Shown here: positions 22,968-34,819 of the stretch, piece by piece
Layout of the letters: every line of letters starts with the position of its first letter
Numbering within the stretch: the first letter of the stretch is position 1
Origin: Hydrangea macrophylla
Taxonomy: Eukaryota > Streptophyta > Magnoliopsida > Cornales > Hydrangeaceae
Length of the DNA stretch: 64,000 nucleotides
Reading direction: 5' to 3'
Assembly: GCA_033977485.1 (NCBI GenBank)
Contig: CM066985.1
Coordinates: 71,037,045 to 71,101,044, forward strand
The notes under the pieces: generated by a model
The model's input: only the letters and a program-made list of their open reading frames with translations
Database searches by the model: none
Told to the model about the DNA's origin: nothing
Made by a program: the position numbers and the translations under genes

Positions 22968-24016
22968 TAATTTAGTAAAGGGTAAATTACCTTTTACCCC
23001 ATTGTGGATTGCCCCTGTGACACTTTACCCCTTGTAGTTTAAAATATAACATATAACCTCCATGTGGTTTGCCTCTGTGGCACTTTACTCCCCTGTAGTT
23101 TGGAATGTAACACATAACCCCCTTGTGGTTTTCCTTTGTGGCACTTTATCCTCCTATAGCCAAAATAAATTGCTTAAATGACCAAAATGACATCTTCTTC
23201 TTTATCATTATAATATACATGTTATACACACAGATGATTGAAAAAACCAGATCAGTGAGGTCAATGAAAACCAAGATAGTTCTAGAGAGAGAAAATAAGA
23301 GTCTCGCCCATGTATAATATACTCCCTCCGTCCCATTCTATGTGTCCATCTTTCCTTTTTGGGATATCCCAAAATTGTTGTGCACTTTCCTAAATTAGTA
23401 TATAAATTTTACTTAGTTTCCCCAACTACCCTTCTTTGCAATCAACACCAAAACAAAATAAAAATAGAAAGTGCAATGATTATGGGCAATTGTGGAAAGT
23501 AGGTGTAGATTCTTTTGTCCCTTTAAATAGTTGGATTCCCCAAGATGGACACATAAAATGGGACGGAGGTAGTATTACTTTGTTGGAATAGTAGCCAAAA
23601 ATTTATTCAAAATTCAAATTAAAAAGGAAAAATTACTGTATTCTTTGAAATATTGTTTTTATAACTGCAAATTCAATAGACTAAAATTTTTAGTACAATC
23701 ACTACTCTAGTTTTTTCAATTGACCTCACTACTCTGGATTTTTCAATCATCTGTATGTGTATCATTTATATTTAAGTGATGAAGAAAAAGAAGTCATTTT
23801 GGTCATTTAAACAATTTGTTTTGGCTATAGGGGGGTAAAGTGCTATAAAGGAAAACTACAAGGGGATTATTGTGTTACATTCTAAACTACAGGGAGTAAA
23901 GTGCCACAGAGGCAAACCACAGGAAGTTATGTATTATATTTTAAAATACAGGAAGATAAAGTACCACAAAGGCAAACAACAAGGGGTAAAAAGGTAATTT
24001 ACCCGTTACTAAATTA
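22968..24016. mobile_element. Large fold-back element with repeat-built arms
   Basis: Two arms of more than 300 bp are inverted complements, from TAATTTAGTAA and GGGTAAATTACC inward to CCAAAATGAC and CAGATGATTGAAAAA. Each arm contains about three tandem ~70-bp units with TGTGGCACTTTA and TGTAGTTT. No coding sequence and no convincing target duplication were found. The Stowaway MITE lies near the centre. Confidence 0.75.
23322..23572. mobile_element. Stowaway MITE (Tc1/mariner)
   Basis: The ends CTCCCTCCGTCCCA and TGGGACGGAGGTAG are the well-known Stowaway termini. A TA dinucleotide flanks both sides (23320-23321 and 23573-23574). It is 251 bp long and non-coding, and hairpin-like in its outer parts. 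Confidence 0.93.
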
Positions 24017-24660
24017 GATTTAGAGGTTAATGGGCTCGTGACGGAGACAAAGTGGGAATTGGGGAGCTACTGACTTATGCTAAGTTAGTGGTAAAAAAGG
24101 TAAAATTGGGAGTGGGTAATGGAGTAAAGTCATGGATCCCACAATTTAAGCTTGGGTATGTTAGTGAGACATGTGTCAAAATTGGAGTCATGGTGTGAGC
24201 AAAACTGATCTTTTAAACTTCTGCTAAGAATTTTTTTTTTTTTTTCTGAAATAAACTTCTGCTAAGATGATATATAGGTTTTGTGGTACGTGCAGTGATG
24301 TAGATAAGTAAACGGGTTATTATAAAACCGTTTTGAGGGGTAAACGATACACATAAAACATTTTGGTGGAAAATGGCGTTGTTTGAGCCTTTGGGAGGGA
24401 AATGACATTTTGAAAGCCATTTTGCATCCAGCGAACCAAATATGACGAACTAATTTTCCTTTTCTTTACAAAAATTCACGAACCAAATATAGCCTGACTC
24501 TGACAAACAGAACCTAAACTCTGTGTTGTGTGTGTATGAGAGAGAGAGAGAGGGCACCGAATCTAAGTATGGGTAGAGAGAGAGAGAGAGAGAGGGTGAG
24601 GATGTATTTCTTTACGGCGGCATGCCTTTCGTGGCAGAGACAACTGTAATAAATAATAAT
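24017..24660. other. Unassigned stretch upstream of a promoter-like region
   Basis: No coding motif or element ends were recognised. GA-repeat tracts at about 24538-24553 and 24580-24594 could belong to a 5' flank of a gene. Confidence 0.4.
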
Positions 24661-24669
24661 CTCTCGTCC

Positions 24670-24679
24670 TATATATATA
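24670..24679 (+). promoter_or_regulatory. TATA-box candidate
   Basis: TATATATATA sits about 350 bp upstream of the ATG at 25019. It is followed by a CT/CA-rich stretch, as plant core promoters and 5' leaders often look. The sequence around it does not resemble the transposons nearby. Confidence 0.35.
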
Positions 24680-25018
24680 CTCTAACAATCTGTCAAATCT
24701 CACTCTCACTCGGCCAGTTTATATGTATGTATATAATGAGAGCAGAGTGTACTTTTGTATCTGTATGTAGAGAGTGGTTCAGATAACGCGGTGATCTTAG
24801 GGATTCAACGTACACATGGACCAATGCCCCCCTTTCATTTCATTTCATCCAGCTTTCTCCGCGCTTTCCCAATGCACCCAGCGACACGACGCGCTTCGAG
24901 TACAAAGAAAAACAACCTCCAAACCAAACAACCCCACCACCACCAGGTCCACCACCACCACCACCACCGCACACACACACACAACTATTCAAGAACACAA
25001 TTGTTGGTGGCTCAGATT

Positions 25019-25123
25019 ATGGAGGGGGACAGAGAGTGTGTGTCGAGGTTGCCTTATGCATTCTATCCACACGGGATTCTTGCGGAAAATATTTTCACCA
25101 ACTTTGTTTTACACTTTCTTTGA
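25019..25123 (+). other. Short ORF, possible truncated first exon
   Basis: The frame starts MEGDRECVSRLPYAFYPHGI and ends at 35 residues. No family is recognised. It sits behind a TATA candidate and a leader-like stretch with CCACCACCACC and CACACA repeats, so it could be the start of a host gene whose remainder was lost or displaced, or chance. Donor-like GT dinucleotides downstream are not convincing. A longer overlapping frame from 24755 lacks gene-like context. Confidence 0.25.
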
Positions 25124-25312
25124 ACTAGAAGGAGAGAAAAGAAAAGAAAATTAAGTTTGCTCCATCATATTTGCTCCATCATATTTGAATAAATAAGTTG
25201 AGAGGAAAAAAAAAAGTACTTATAACTAATTTATTTTTTTATCCTCTATTTGAGATATATGTTAGATGATCAAATAATCATATTACATATTATTTAATTA
25301 AGTTTCTCTATT
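25124..25312. other. AT-rich spacer
   Basis: Nothing recognisable beyond a short direct repeat, TTTGCTCCATCATATTTG.. near 25158-25186. Confidence 0.4.
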
Positions 25313-25835
25313 TGGGGCAGGGACAGAACCTAGAAGTGGCTCGTGGGAGAAAGTTTATGGGGGTTTGGCTCTCGAGGCGATCTTTTGTTCTATTTATAAT
25401 CATTTTTTGTGTAAAAAATTCGGTGAAGCTCGTAGTGATATTACATCAATTTGAATTAGGATAAATTAAGAAGTGAGAAGAAAATATATTTGACCATAGG
25501 GTGAGTTGAATTACAATTGCATTAATATTAATATTAGTTCAGTTGCTATTTATTTGGAATTTATAATTTGGCTCATTGTTTTGAAGGGGTTGAATTGCAA
25601 TTAGTATAGCAATATTTAAATTATAATCTAATTCTAGTATGCATTTTTTTTTTAAGAGGGTGGGCTTGAAATTACAAACTTCACAAAAACTAGCACAAAA
25701 ATTCAAATATTGAAAAAATAGGGGGCTTTTCTTAAATTGTTGGGGGCCTTAAATGTACATTTTTATTTTGATTTGGTGCAAAAAAAGAATTTCAAAAATT
25801 AGGGGGGGTCTTTGACGCTCTTTGGGATCCGCCTC
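25313..25835. mobile_element. Decayed non-autonomous DNA element
   Basis: The ends CAGGGACAGAACC and GGATCCGCCTCTA are a loose inverted repeat resembling the CAGGGGCGGA...TCCGCCCCTG type of plant element. The interior has G-rich GGGGGGTC and GGGGGCC patches but no coding. No target duplication was found. Confidence 0.35.
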
Positions 25836-26165
25836 TAGGGGTGCTCACGAGTCGGGTGAGTCGGATTTGGCCCTCATCCGCTCATCCATCCGAACATAGT
25901 CGGGTTTGCCCTCCTGCCACCCGTCGTCCACTCGTTTTATCGGGTGCACCTGTCTCATCGAGTGGTCGGGTGATTCGGGTGAAACCCGACTATCTCATTT
26001 GTTTCAATCAAACATTTACTTTATACAATTTATTTGTCAACATTTTATTTGGTTATTTTTGCTTTGAATGGCTTTGTCTACATAGTCATGTGCTAACCAA
26101 TGTTCTGACCAAATAAAAAATAAAAAAATAGTCATGTGCGAGTTTGATGTTTTTAACATTTTTAG

Positions 26166-26321
26166 GGTGATGCTAATACCAAAGCAAAAAAGTTGCTAAT
26201 GCCAAAGCAGAAAGTGTCACAAAAAATTTTAGCGCCAGTTACTAAGTGTTGCTAAAACTTTTATCGCTAAAAGTTTTAGCGACAATTTAGCAACACTTTC
26301 TGCTTTGGCATTAGCACTAGG
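26166..26321. mobile_element. Fold-back MITE
   Basis: The ends GGTGATGCTAATACCAAAGC and GCTTTGGCATTAGCACTAGG are inverted complements, and the arms meet near a central CTAAAACTTTTATCGCTAAA. About 156 bp, non-coding. The flanks share ATTTTTA, a possible but unproven target duplication. Confidence 0.7.
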
Positions 26322-26415
26322 CTATTTTTATATCTCCAACAGTAACATATATATTTTATTGATATAAGAATGTAACATATATATATATATATATAACATA
26401 TACATTTATATATAT

Positions 26416-26527
26416 TTTTAAGGACTATATCATACAAAATACATATACTGATATAAGCATATTATATATATTTATATTAAAGACTATATAATACAAAATG
26501 CATATACTGATATAAGCATATTACATA
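26416..26527 (+). repeat. AT-rich direct repeat of ~60 bp, two units
   Basis: GGACTATATCATACAAAATA and CATATACTGATATAAGCATA recur once, ending near 26520. A TA run lies just upstream at about 26378-26396. Confidence 0.7.
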
Positions 26528-26769
26528 AATGTTTTTTTTTTTTTTTTAAATTTGAGTGTGTTTTGGGTCGGGTCGCGTGAATCGGGTTTCCACCCCCCTA
26601 GACCCGTGACTCCACCCGAAACCATCGGATTTTCACCCCCAAGACCCATGACTCCACACATATTGTTTAAAAATAAAAATAAGGTTACGGGTGAGTCGGG
26701 AGGACAGGTGGACATATTTATACATGTGAACCAATTAACAAGTAGAAGTACCCAAAAAAGTACCCACGT

Positions 26770-26913
26770 CTTTGTAATATTATGTTTTCTAAATTTTGAT
26801 TCCAAATGTTATTCCCAAAACATGTGGTAGTGGTGCCACCTTCGCTAATGGTAGGATCACTTCAACATCCTCCAACAAAAAAAAAAATTTCAAATAGGTA
26901 CACTGGCACATGT
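26770..26913. mobile_element. Left half of a MITE split by the solo LTR
   Basis: TTCTAAATTTTGATTCC, then ACATGTGG and CACTTCAACATCCTCCAAC, follow the MITE at 6859-7038. The right part resumes at 29615 (CATGTGATGCGAACCAAATT). The last five bases are the target duplication of the LTR. Confidence 0.65.
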
Positions 26914-29614
26914 TGTAACAACCTGCATTTTTCATTTAATTGTTAAATATAACTTAAATATTTTGTTCCTATTACTTGTTTTATTTAATAGAAATATTTT
27001 GTGTGGAGTCAAACTGTAATTTTTATAATTTAGGAATACCTGTTGTGGTTTCTAACCGCATTCCAAGGATACTTGCTACTGAGATAATCTGTATTTTCCA
27101 GACGATGAAAATATTTACTTTTAATTCAAACTGTATTTTTATACAACCGAAATATTATTCCTGACGTTAATACAAATTTTCTATATTTTTTTGGTGATCA
27201 CTGCGCCGCAAAAATACCAATTTCTGAACAAAAACTATCCGCATCGTGTATGGACTTTCACAGATATTGAGATTCTCCATCAAATCCAAATTGACATTTG
27301 CTTTTAAAACATTAAATGTAAGCAATCATTTGTTAGGCTTGTTTGGGTGTGCTACTAGTCTATGTGTTCATTTTGTGACATAAGCTATTTTTTCAAACAC
27401 CATTAAAGATTCCCGCACAACTTGCTTGTGCCTTGTTTGGCAATGCCTATAAGTGTGTGAGTTAACTTTGTGCCATAAGTTGAATTTGCCAAACACCTCT
27501 AATGTAACCCCTATAAATTGCTAGCAACCCCTAAGCTAGTCCTATATCTATTTACATTAGACTATATACATATATGGGTGCTGTGTATGATATGTATATA
27601 TGTATATTTGATAATTAAAATCTATTTGTTGAGTATACAAGGAGGAACTTAGGCTCCAAGTAGAATTTTTACAGTATACTCTCAACACTCACACAATCTG
27701 CATTTTGCAAACAAAATACAGAGAGAGAGAGAGAGAGAGAGATAGAGAGAGCTTCATCACCATAGCTAAAGCTTTATTTGAGTTTTCTTATTTTAGAATT
27801 CTTTCTTAGCAAACCTTCAATCTCTAATCACAGTGAGTATTATTAACTCACTTAGAATGTAAATTATGCTTTAGTTGCTGTTTGTATTAGTTTAATTTGG
27901 AATTGCCATTGTTGATTTTTATTGAAGCTTGAAGCTTAAAAAATGATGACATTCAAAACTTAACCAAAATGAGTTTTGATAGATAATAATGAAAGATTAT
28001 AGTCCATAGATGCCACTTTTAAAGTATTAGAGCTTAATTCATTCGTACTAGAAAGTATATTACAAATGAAATTTCGTCACCTCTCGGTTTTACGTGAAAT
28101 CTAAGAGCTACGTTTTAAATTAGTAAAATCTGATCGAGTATTCACAATCCTTGTGGAAAAATGAAGAGAACCATATATTATATGTCTTGTTTGCATTCGA
28201 ATTTAAAATGGGTCACAGACCAGTCCAAAAACTAATATAGGGGAGAAAACTAAGGAAGAAGACGACTCTGTAATGTTTCGCGCGCACGACCTGCGTGAGC
28301 GCGACTCGCGCGAGTGGCCTATGTAAAATTTCACTATTTAGGAATTTTTAAAGAGAATTTGAAAAATACGTGTATCGTGCGCGGCCCGCGCGAGCGACTG
28401 TGCATTTTTTCTAGTTTCTGTCTATTTTGTATAAGGAACTGTTTGGAAGAAATTTTAAAGGTTTTTAAGGCACTATTTGGGAAATATGTTAAGATGAAGT
28501 TAAAAAAAACTTGATTTCTCATACGCTCGTTTGTTGTTACTTCCCAGTAATTATGTATTGCCCGCATATGACATGGGACATACATGTTAGAGTCGAGTCG
28601 ACATGCATAGTATGTGTTGGTGAGTTGAGAAGAGTTAAGAGAATGTGTTATATGAATTGTGACCCTAATTATCCCAGGCCGGCTCAGATACGACAGGTTA
28701 ATTCAGAGTGATTGAGCCTTGGTCGACTCGAATACGGCAGGCCAATCAGTGTTGTGTTATAGCCTTAATTATCCCAGGTTGACTCGGATGTGTCAAGTTA
28801 ATTAAGAGGTATTGAGCCCAGGTCGACTCGGCTACGACAAACCAGTCAGATCGTGTCCAGGCCTACTTGAATACGGTAGACCGATCAGGTTCTTATAACT
28901 TTGAATGTCTAGGTACATCCAAGACGATTCAGATACAGTAGACATATCGACAGACATTCTAAACCTAGCGGCCGTGGGCCGGTGGTTCAGGGGAACCATT
29001 TGCATTGGGTTTTGTAGTCAAGGTGAAAGGGTCAGTGAGATGAGTGGGCTGCATTATTTGATGCACGGTCACATGTTATATTAATTGAATATTATTATAT
29101 TGTCTTTTTGTTTCTTTTTAAATATGAATTCACTCATGTATTTCTAACATGTTGAATAATAAACCTGTGAAACGTAAAAAGTATGTTTTACATGACAAGC
29201 ATATATTTTTTTATACTCACCAGCTTCTTAAAGCTGACAGTGTTGATGTATCTTGGACATTTATGTCTAGGCTTTTCATGTTATGATCAATATGAACAAT
29301 ACGACTATACGAATTGAGAACAACAACTCGTAGAGATAACTGATTTAATTCTGTTTTTAATCATTAACTGAACTTTTGTAATATGGGTTGATGGAATAGA
29401 TATTAATATGTTTTGCAAGGCGCGCAGTTTGTGCCTTAAGATTCCTACGTGATGTAATAAGCATTATCTTTGAAAATTTTTATAAGTCTTGATTGCTCTT
29501 ACTCTTATATTGTTTGACGTTTGGGACGAAATTGATCCTTCAAACTGTCGCGACCTGCGGGTCCATAAATGAAATTAAATGTTTTCCCTATTTATACATC
29601 ATCAGGGCGTGACA
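26914..29614 (+). mobile_element. Solo LTR, Ty3/gypsy (chromovirus-like)
   Basis: The unit runs from TGTAACAACC to GGGCGTGACA (TG...CA) and is flanked by the perfect 5-bp duplication CATGT (26909-26913 and 29615-29619). No primer site, coding sequence or second LTR is inside, so recombination between the LTRs of a full element is the simplest origin. The 2.7-kb length and the TGTAAC/GTGACA ends resemble plant chromovirus LTRs. A GA run followed by a leader-like stretch lies near 27720-27830. Confidence 0.75.
28665..28945 (+). repeat. Degenerate tandem repeat inside the solo LTR
   Basis: A ~48-bp module with GACTCGGATACGACAGG occurs about six times. Two modules make a ~98-bp dimer beginning TAATTATCCCAGG. 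The units grow more diverged to the right. Confidence 0.7.
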
Positions 29615-29640
29615 CATGTGATGCGAACCAAATTTGGGAT

Positions 29641-30310
29641 ACAAATACAATGTTGGAAAATATATTATTACTCTCATCTATATAATATACGTTTCCCATT
29701 TTTTCCCCATGTTTGGCATGTGTAGATTCTCCCTTGTTTGGCATGTGTAGAATAACATTTTGAATACTAGCAATAGAATAAGGGATTTTTAGCAAGAAAT
29801 CCCTCAAATTAAGGAGGTACAAGCAAAAATCCAATGTTTTTTATTGTTTCTAGCTAGGTCCTCCGCTACTTTGCAAAATCAGATAAAAGTCAACCTAAGT
29901 CTAAACTTAATACTATTTTTTAGCATCTCCAACTAGGACCTTAAAATAATATTTGCTTTACTTCTAGTCTCATTTTATCTTTTAACGAGAATCAATGTTA
30001 TGTTAGATTGACAACTAACTAGCTTTAAGAAAGAGATTAGACTAGATACATGCTCCTATACAAAAGATTTAGACATTTATCAAACACTTCAATTTTTAGA
30101 ACTAGTTCACTTACGAACTATATAACTAATTCTTTGACTTTCCAAATAACTACTTTTAGAATTGAAGTGGAGGTCTTTGTGCTAAAATTGAGGTGCTATT
30201 TAGAAAGAATTTTTGTTATGTGGTCTATAAGAGACTTGTTTTTATATATGCAAGTGTTTGATAGATGTCTTTTTATTATGCGAGAATCTCTCTGTTCTTA
30301 AATTAAACTT
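29641..30310. other. Intergenic stretch, no gene seen
   Basis: AT-rich sequence with a small direct repeat (GTTTGGCATGTGTAGA twice near 29710). No coding or element ends were recognised. Confidence 0.5.
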
Positions 30311-31496
30311 TGTTTGCTATGTAGTTTTGCGCGGGCATGCCAGAGCCAAACGGGCTCGGTGTGTGCAAACTAATTTCCTATATCGCTTGTGTGAGTGATA
30401 CACAGGGCTTGGTGATCTGACTTCTAACAGGGTGATTGTGTATGGTGAGTAGAAAAGTACCCTCACCAAAGATTCTATGGCAGTACTAAAGCGCACAAGC
30501 CAATTAGTGTAAGAGTTTACTATATAAACAATCACAAACAATCAATAACATACGAAGATATCTTATTAAATGTTTGGAAAATAATAATAAAACAAAATAA
30601 CAGAATCAGAACAGGCTCTAATTGCTCAAAAGATTGAAAACAATAAGAAGAAAGCAATAGGCATAGACCTATTTGCTATGAACGTAGAATCACAGGAAGA
30701 AACGCAGGGTTGAATGCTATAAGAGTGCTATTTGAGTGTTGTTTTCGAGGATGGCGCGGAGTCCGTTGCATGGTTGGCCTGTCTTTGCATTTATAGCGAC
30801 CTTCACTAGTCCTGATACGGCACGAACTCCTTGACTTATGCTCCAAGCAAGGTATAGCTTGCAGAATCCTTCCTTACTTCTAACTCTTTCCTTATCTCAA
30901 TCTTGATTGATTCAATCCCAATATTCTTGGGATAATCCCCTCATCTCCAGCAGTATGCGACCAAACCTTTCCTAGACGGACTCTGCTTCCTAAATTTTAA
31001 GGTGACATCATTATGACTAATAGAATCGCCTAACTAATTCATCAGGCCAACATGGCACCGCCCTATCAAAGGGATCGGACTGTCTCCCAACTAGTTGTTC
31101 CATCTCTGACGCGCACGATCCCGATCAGGGCAAAACATATACTTCTATCCATCGGGCTCATCCATCCCCCTTGCCAAGCATTCCTCTCATGGATGCCCGA
31201 TGGACGTTATTCATGCTAACTCAACCAATCGGACTCCAACACTCGCCACTGCTCGCTTATTTCAAGTATGGTGCCCAATTATTAAGCATCCAACCCACAT
31301 CACCTACCGGGCTCAACTAGGCAAAGGCCAATGCCTTGCCTTTCCAAACCTCGTGATGTCTCCCTCTTGAGCCCCGATTACTCTTCGCAGTCTTGGGTCG
31401 GTCATTCCAGGACAACGGCAGGGCCAATCATCTCCAGGCCCATTCCAATAACTCACTCGGGCTCAAAAACCTTTGACGGTATTTTGGGTGCAAACA
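30311..31496 (-). mobile_element. 3' LTR of Tat-type element B (minus strand)
   Basis: On the + strand it runs from TGTTTGCTATG to GGGTGCAAACA, a 7-bp terminal inverted repeat TGTTTGC. On the minus strand it begins TGTTTGCACCC right after a polypurine tract, as in many Tat-type elements. The 5' LTR lies outside the window, or was cut off by element C. Confidence 0.75.
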
Positions 31497-31510
31497 ATTA
31501 CCCCCTAAAA
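31497..31510 (-). other. Polypurine tract of element B
   Basis: The minus strand reads TTTTAGGGGGTAAT immediately before the 3' LTR. It fixes the element's direction and the LTR edge. Confidence 0.7.
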
Positions 31511-31628
31511 GGTCATGTCAATCATCCTGCCCTTGATTGATGTGACATTTTGAATTTAAAACTGGCACGTGCCCAGCATGCAGAGGTTGTCAGAATCTCA
31601 CCTGTCACTCACCATTTAATGCTAAACG

Positions 31629-31635
31629 TATAAAA
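31629..31635 (+). promoter_or_regulatory. TATA box of the antisense PMD ORF
   Basis: TATAAAA lies 144 bp upstream of the ATG at 31779, outside the LTR and facing into the element. A CT-rich stretch (about 31640-31730) typical of plant 5' leaders follows. This suggests a dedicated promoter for the antisense gene. Confidence 0.55.
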
Positions 31636-31778
31636 TGAAGGGATTTTCAAAAATCTCTTCACTTTCCCAAATCTTCTTCGTCTTCCTTTCTCTCTCTAAA
31701 ACCAACAACTCAGAGTCTCTCTCTATAGGAACTCCATCTTTTCTGGTGAACAAACCGCCATCGTAACCACCCACTTCA

Positions 31779-32055
31779 ATGGCCCCTAAAACTACTCTGG
31801 CAACATCATTCAAAGCTAAGAAGTCTTTCTTGGAGGCTCTTCCTCCACAAATTCGGTGCAAAGAGGTGAGACAATTGGCCAAGACTCACTCGTCAGAGAT
31901 TTCCATAGACTACTTCATCAACCATTGCTCCTCTGACGGTACACTGGCAGTACCTGGCAGTACCTGGCCTTGGCACAGTGTTTTACAGTGATCCTCCGGC
32001 TATCTTCAGTCCCAACTTCCCACCAGTAGCCAACGAACCATTCCTCTAACTCCCT
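31779..32055 (+). pseudogene. PMD-type antisense ORF of element B, N-terminal part
   Basis: The frame starts MAPKTTLATSFKAKKSFLEA and runs to WPWHSVL. A one-frame shift then gives FYSDPPAIFSPNFPPVANEP and a stop. A 10-bp direct repeat (GCAGTACCTG twice near 31955) may cause the shift. The remainder resumes at 42789 after an insertion of ~10.7 kb. It belongs to the plant mobile domain (PMD) type of extra ORFs known in Tat-type elements. Its molecular role is not established. Confidence 0.65.
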
Positions 32056-33807
32056 TCCCATTACTCCTTAGTGTTATTGTATTTCATTTACATTGTCATG
32101 TATGATAATGTGATATGTTGTGTCTTATGACACATGTGAGGGTGAGTTTTGACTCACGAGTTGATTTGGGTGTCTGTGTTAGAGAACCCTTTGAGACTGT
32201 GTAGATTGAGTGTTGTGATGTTGTTATGTCTCTCCGAGTATGAGATGGTCATTGCGGAATACCTTAAATGTTATCAAAAAATAAATGTTTACCTGTGTAT
32301 TTCATTAGCTGTATTATTTTTTGGTTTAGAATTTATTTTTGTTGTTAATTTTAGCATCCTGGTGAGGACGAATTAACACATACTAATTTGGTCGGCTAAT
32401 TAGCAACTTCGTAAAAGTTATGTAAAAACTTGTGTTTTAGCAACCAAATGGAACTTATTCGAAAAAATTTATAATTTTGAGGTTTCACTTGTGAAGCTAT
32501 GAATTAACTGTGTAGAAGGTTGCAGAGACTAATTAGGAGTTTTGGGAATGCGTGGGGAGGTAAACACAATTTTCAAAAGTGTTGCCTATATATAGATAGA
32601 GATGACTTTCATAATTTTATAACTTCTAACCTAAAATTCAAGAGGAGGCTAAAAAGGGAGATTTAGTTGCTTAGAGCTTTCCGACGCCAAACGATGATCT
32701 TTCGTCCGTCTGTTTTCTCCTAGATTTCATATTCCAACTCCTCGAGGTAAGAGATTCGTTTTGATACCCACTAGGGCCTGTTTGGGTTAGTTTTCTGAAA
32801 AGTTATTTTCTAGAATTTTTTTATTAAAGTTGATAAATGGATTTTTGATCGATAAGATTATACTAGCAGGACTTCTGCACGTTCATTGTGCTTGGGTTTT
32901 CTGTGGATCGTATCTTAGGAACGTAAATCGAAGGTGAGTAATCCAACTATGTTTTTGGAATGATTTCTTGACATGTATTCATGTTTGATATGAAAAGCAT
33001 ATGTTAGTTTATAGATATATTGTGTAGTTCATATTGGGTGATTATATTGATAAGTAGGCCCAATAGCATGGTGAAATGTTTTAATTACCGAGAGCATGGT
33101 GATATGTAAATTGAGCATGTTGAGTTCTTATTTGGGTCAAAGGAGCACGTAGTACCAAGCCATCTTGTGGAGCCGATATAGGCATTAAGGTTACACGATT
33201 GAAGAAAAGAATCGTGGGTCTTACCTTTTTACATCGACTTATTAGCGAGGAGTCGCGGATTAGGAGTATAGAACATATATGTGAGTCTCCGAAGACTAGT
33301 ATTAAATGTAGAGATGTGAATGTGAGCATGTTTATCATTCATGTGCATTGTTGTTTCATTCACTAAGCGTTAGCTTAAACAAATTGAATATGTGTGGTTA
33401 TTCAAATACCATTTCAAGTGTTAATGCCGGAGAGGAATCAGGGAAGTGATCGCTAGATGTCAGGAGTTCACTTAGAAGGTGCATATAGATGTTTATATCG
33501 TAGTTTTGTAATTGAATCGTTTATTTTATTTGTTTTGATTAAGGAACTTATGATAGAATTAGATTATAATCCTATAATAGACTTTAGAGAATAGAAGCTC
33601 TGGGTATGTTTTCAAGCAGTATAATATATTACGTATGTCTTTCCATATGTTGGAGTTGTGAAAGAACTCATGAGCTTGGGTTTAAGTACATAAAGGAGTC
33701 GATAGTTCATGTTTATCCAAGACTTGTAGCATTAATGAGATTTGTGCCAAACGTATCCTTAATGTGTTCAGTAAACGTTTTCCTTCAAGTGGCACTACAA
33801 GGAAAAA

Positions 33808-34370
33808 GGCTATTTATGTCACTTAAAAAGTGACATAAATAGGTATTTATGTCACTTTTTTTTTCCAGTAGAAAGTGACATAAATAGAGGCGACATAAAT
33901 GTTTTAAAAGTGATATAAATGTTTTCGAAAAAGTGACATAAATGTTTCATAAAACCAACACATTTGTTAATAAAAAGTGACATAAATACTTAAAAGTGAC
34001 ATAAATACCATTTTATTTATGTCACTTTTAACCTAAAGTGACATAAAAGTAGAAAAGTGACATAAATACCAAACAAAATTATTACATCAAAGTCTTAAAA
34101 GTGACATAAATACTTAAAAGTGACATAAATACCATTTTATTTATGTCACTTTTAACATAAAGTGACATAAAAGTAGAAAAGTGACATAAATAACAAACAA
34201 AATTATAACATCAAAGTCTTAAAAGTGACATAAATACTTAAAAGTGACAAATACAATTTTATTTATGTCACTTTTAACATAAAGTGACATAAAAGTAAAA
34301 AAGTGACATAAATACCAAACAAAATTATTACATAAAAGCCTTAAGGTGACTTAAATACAGTAAAAGTGAC
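33808..34370. repeat. Left subterminal repeats of the CACTA element
   Basis: More than fifteen copies of AAGTGACATAAATA or its complement occur, some in ~120-bp higher-order units (33960-34330). In CACTA elements such repeats bind the element's own protein. Confidence 0.85.
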
Positions 34371-34819
34371 AAAAATACCACCCTGTACAAACAATATATA
34401 CCACCCTGTACATATATAGAATGCCATGCACCCTGTATAAAATTAAATCCAACTCAATATATAATCTATTTCAACTATTAAATTTCATCGATTTATCTCA
34501 ATATCAACCAATTAATTGGGATGAACAAAAAGTATACAATCGATCCGAGTCAAGTGCAAAACTAATAACATATACATATTAATTACATATTCATCAAAAA
34601 GTACTAACAAAACCATGAAAGCAACAAAAGAGAATTAGCCCAACCAAAAAAGTGGTTTGTTTGTTAGAACCTTCTATCAAATTGAGAAACTTTGTACCTA
34701 CAAAAAAGATAAAGTTTTTAATAATTAGTTGTATATAAAATAATAAAACAGTAAAACTATGTTTGGGGGTTTTGAGATACCACAATGTGTTCGATCGGGG
34801 ACTCGGAATGATGAAAGAG

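Larger units (their letters stand above)
25836..26715. mobile_element. Possible hAT remnant with GGGTC-rich ends
   Basis: It begins TAGGGGTGCTCACGAG with dense CGGGT motifs, and similar GGGTC-rich sequence at 26560-26715 ends in GAGTCGGGAGGACAGGTGG. The pattern recalls the element at 5484, but the right terminus and target duplication are not clear. A fold-back MITE and an AT-rich repeat lie inside. Confidence 0.35.

Noticed and set aside
22968..22979. 9-bp target duplication of the fold-back element (TTTAGTAAA / GTTACTAAA)
   Set aside because: The two flanks are part of the inverted repeat itself (TAATTTAGTAA and complement), so the resemblance is not a target duplication.
24755..25123. 122-residue ORF starting at 24755 as a gene
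   Set aside because: It would begin in what looks like promoter or leader sequence and includes CCA/CA microsatellite translation. Only the last 35 codons from 25019 were kept as a weak candidate.
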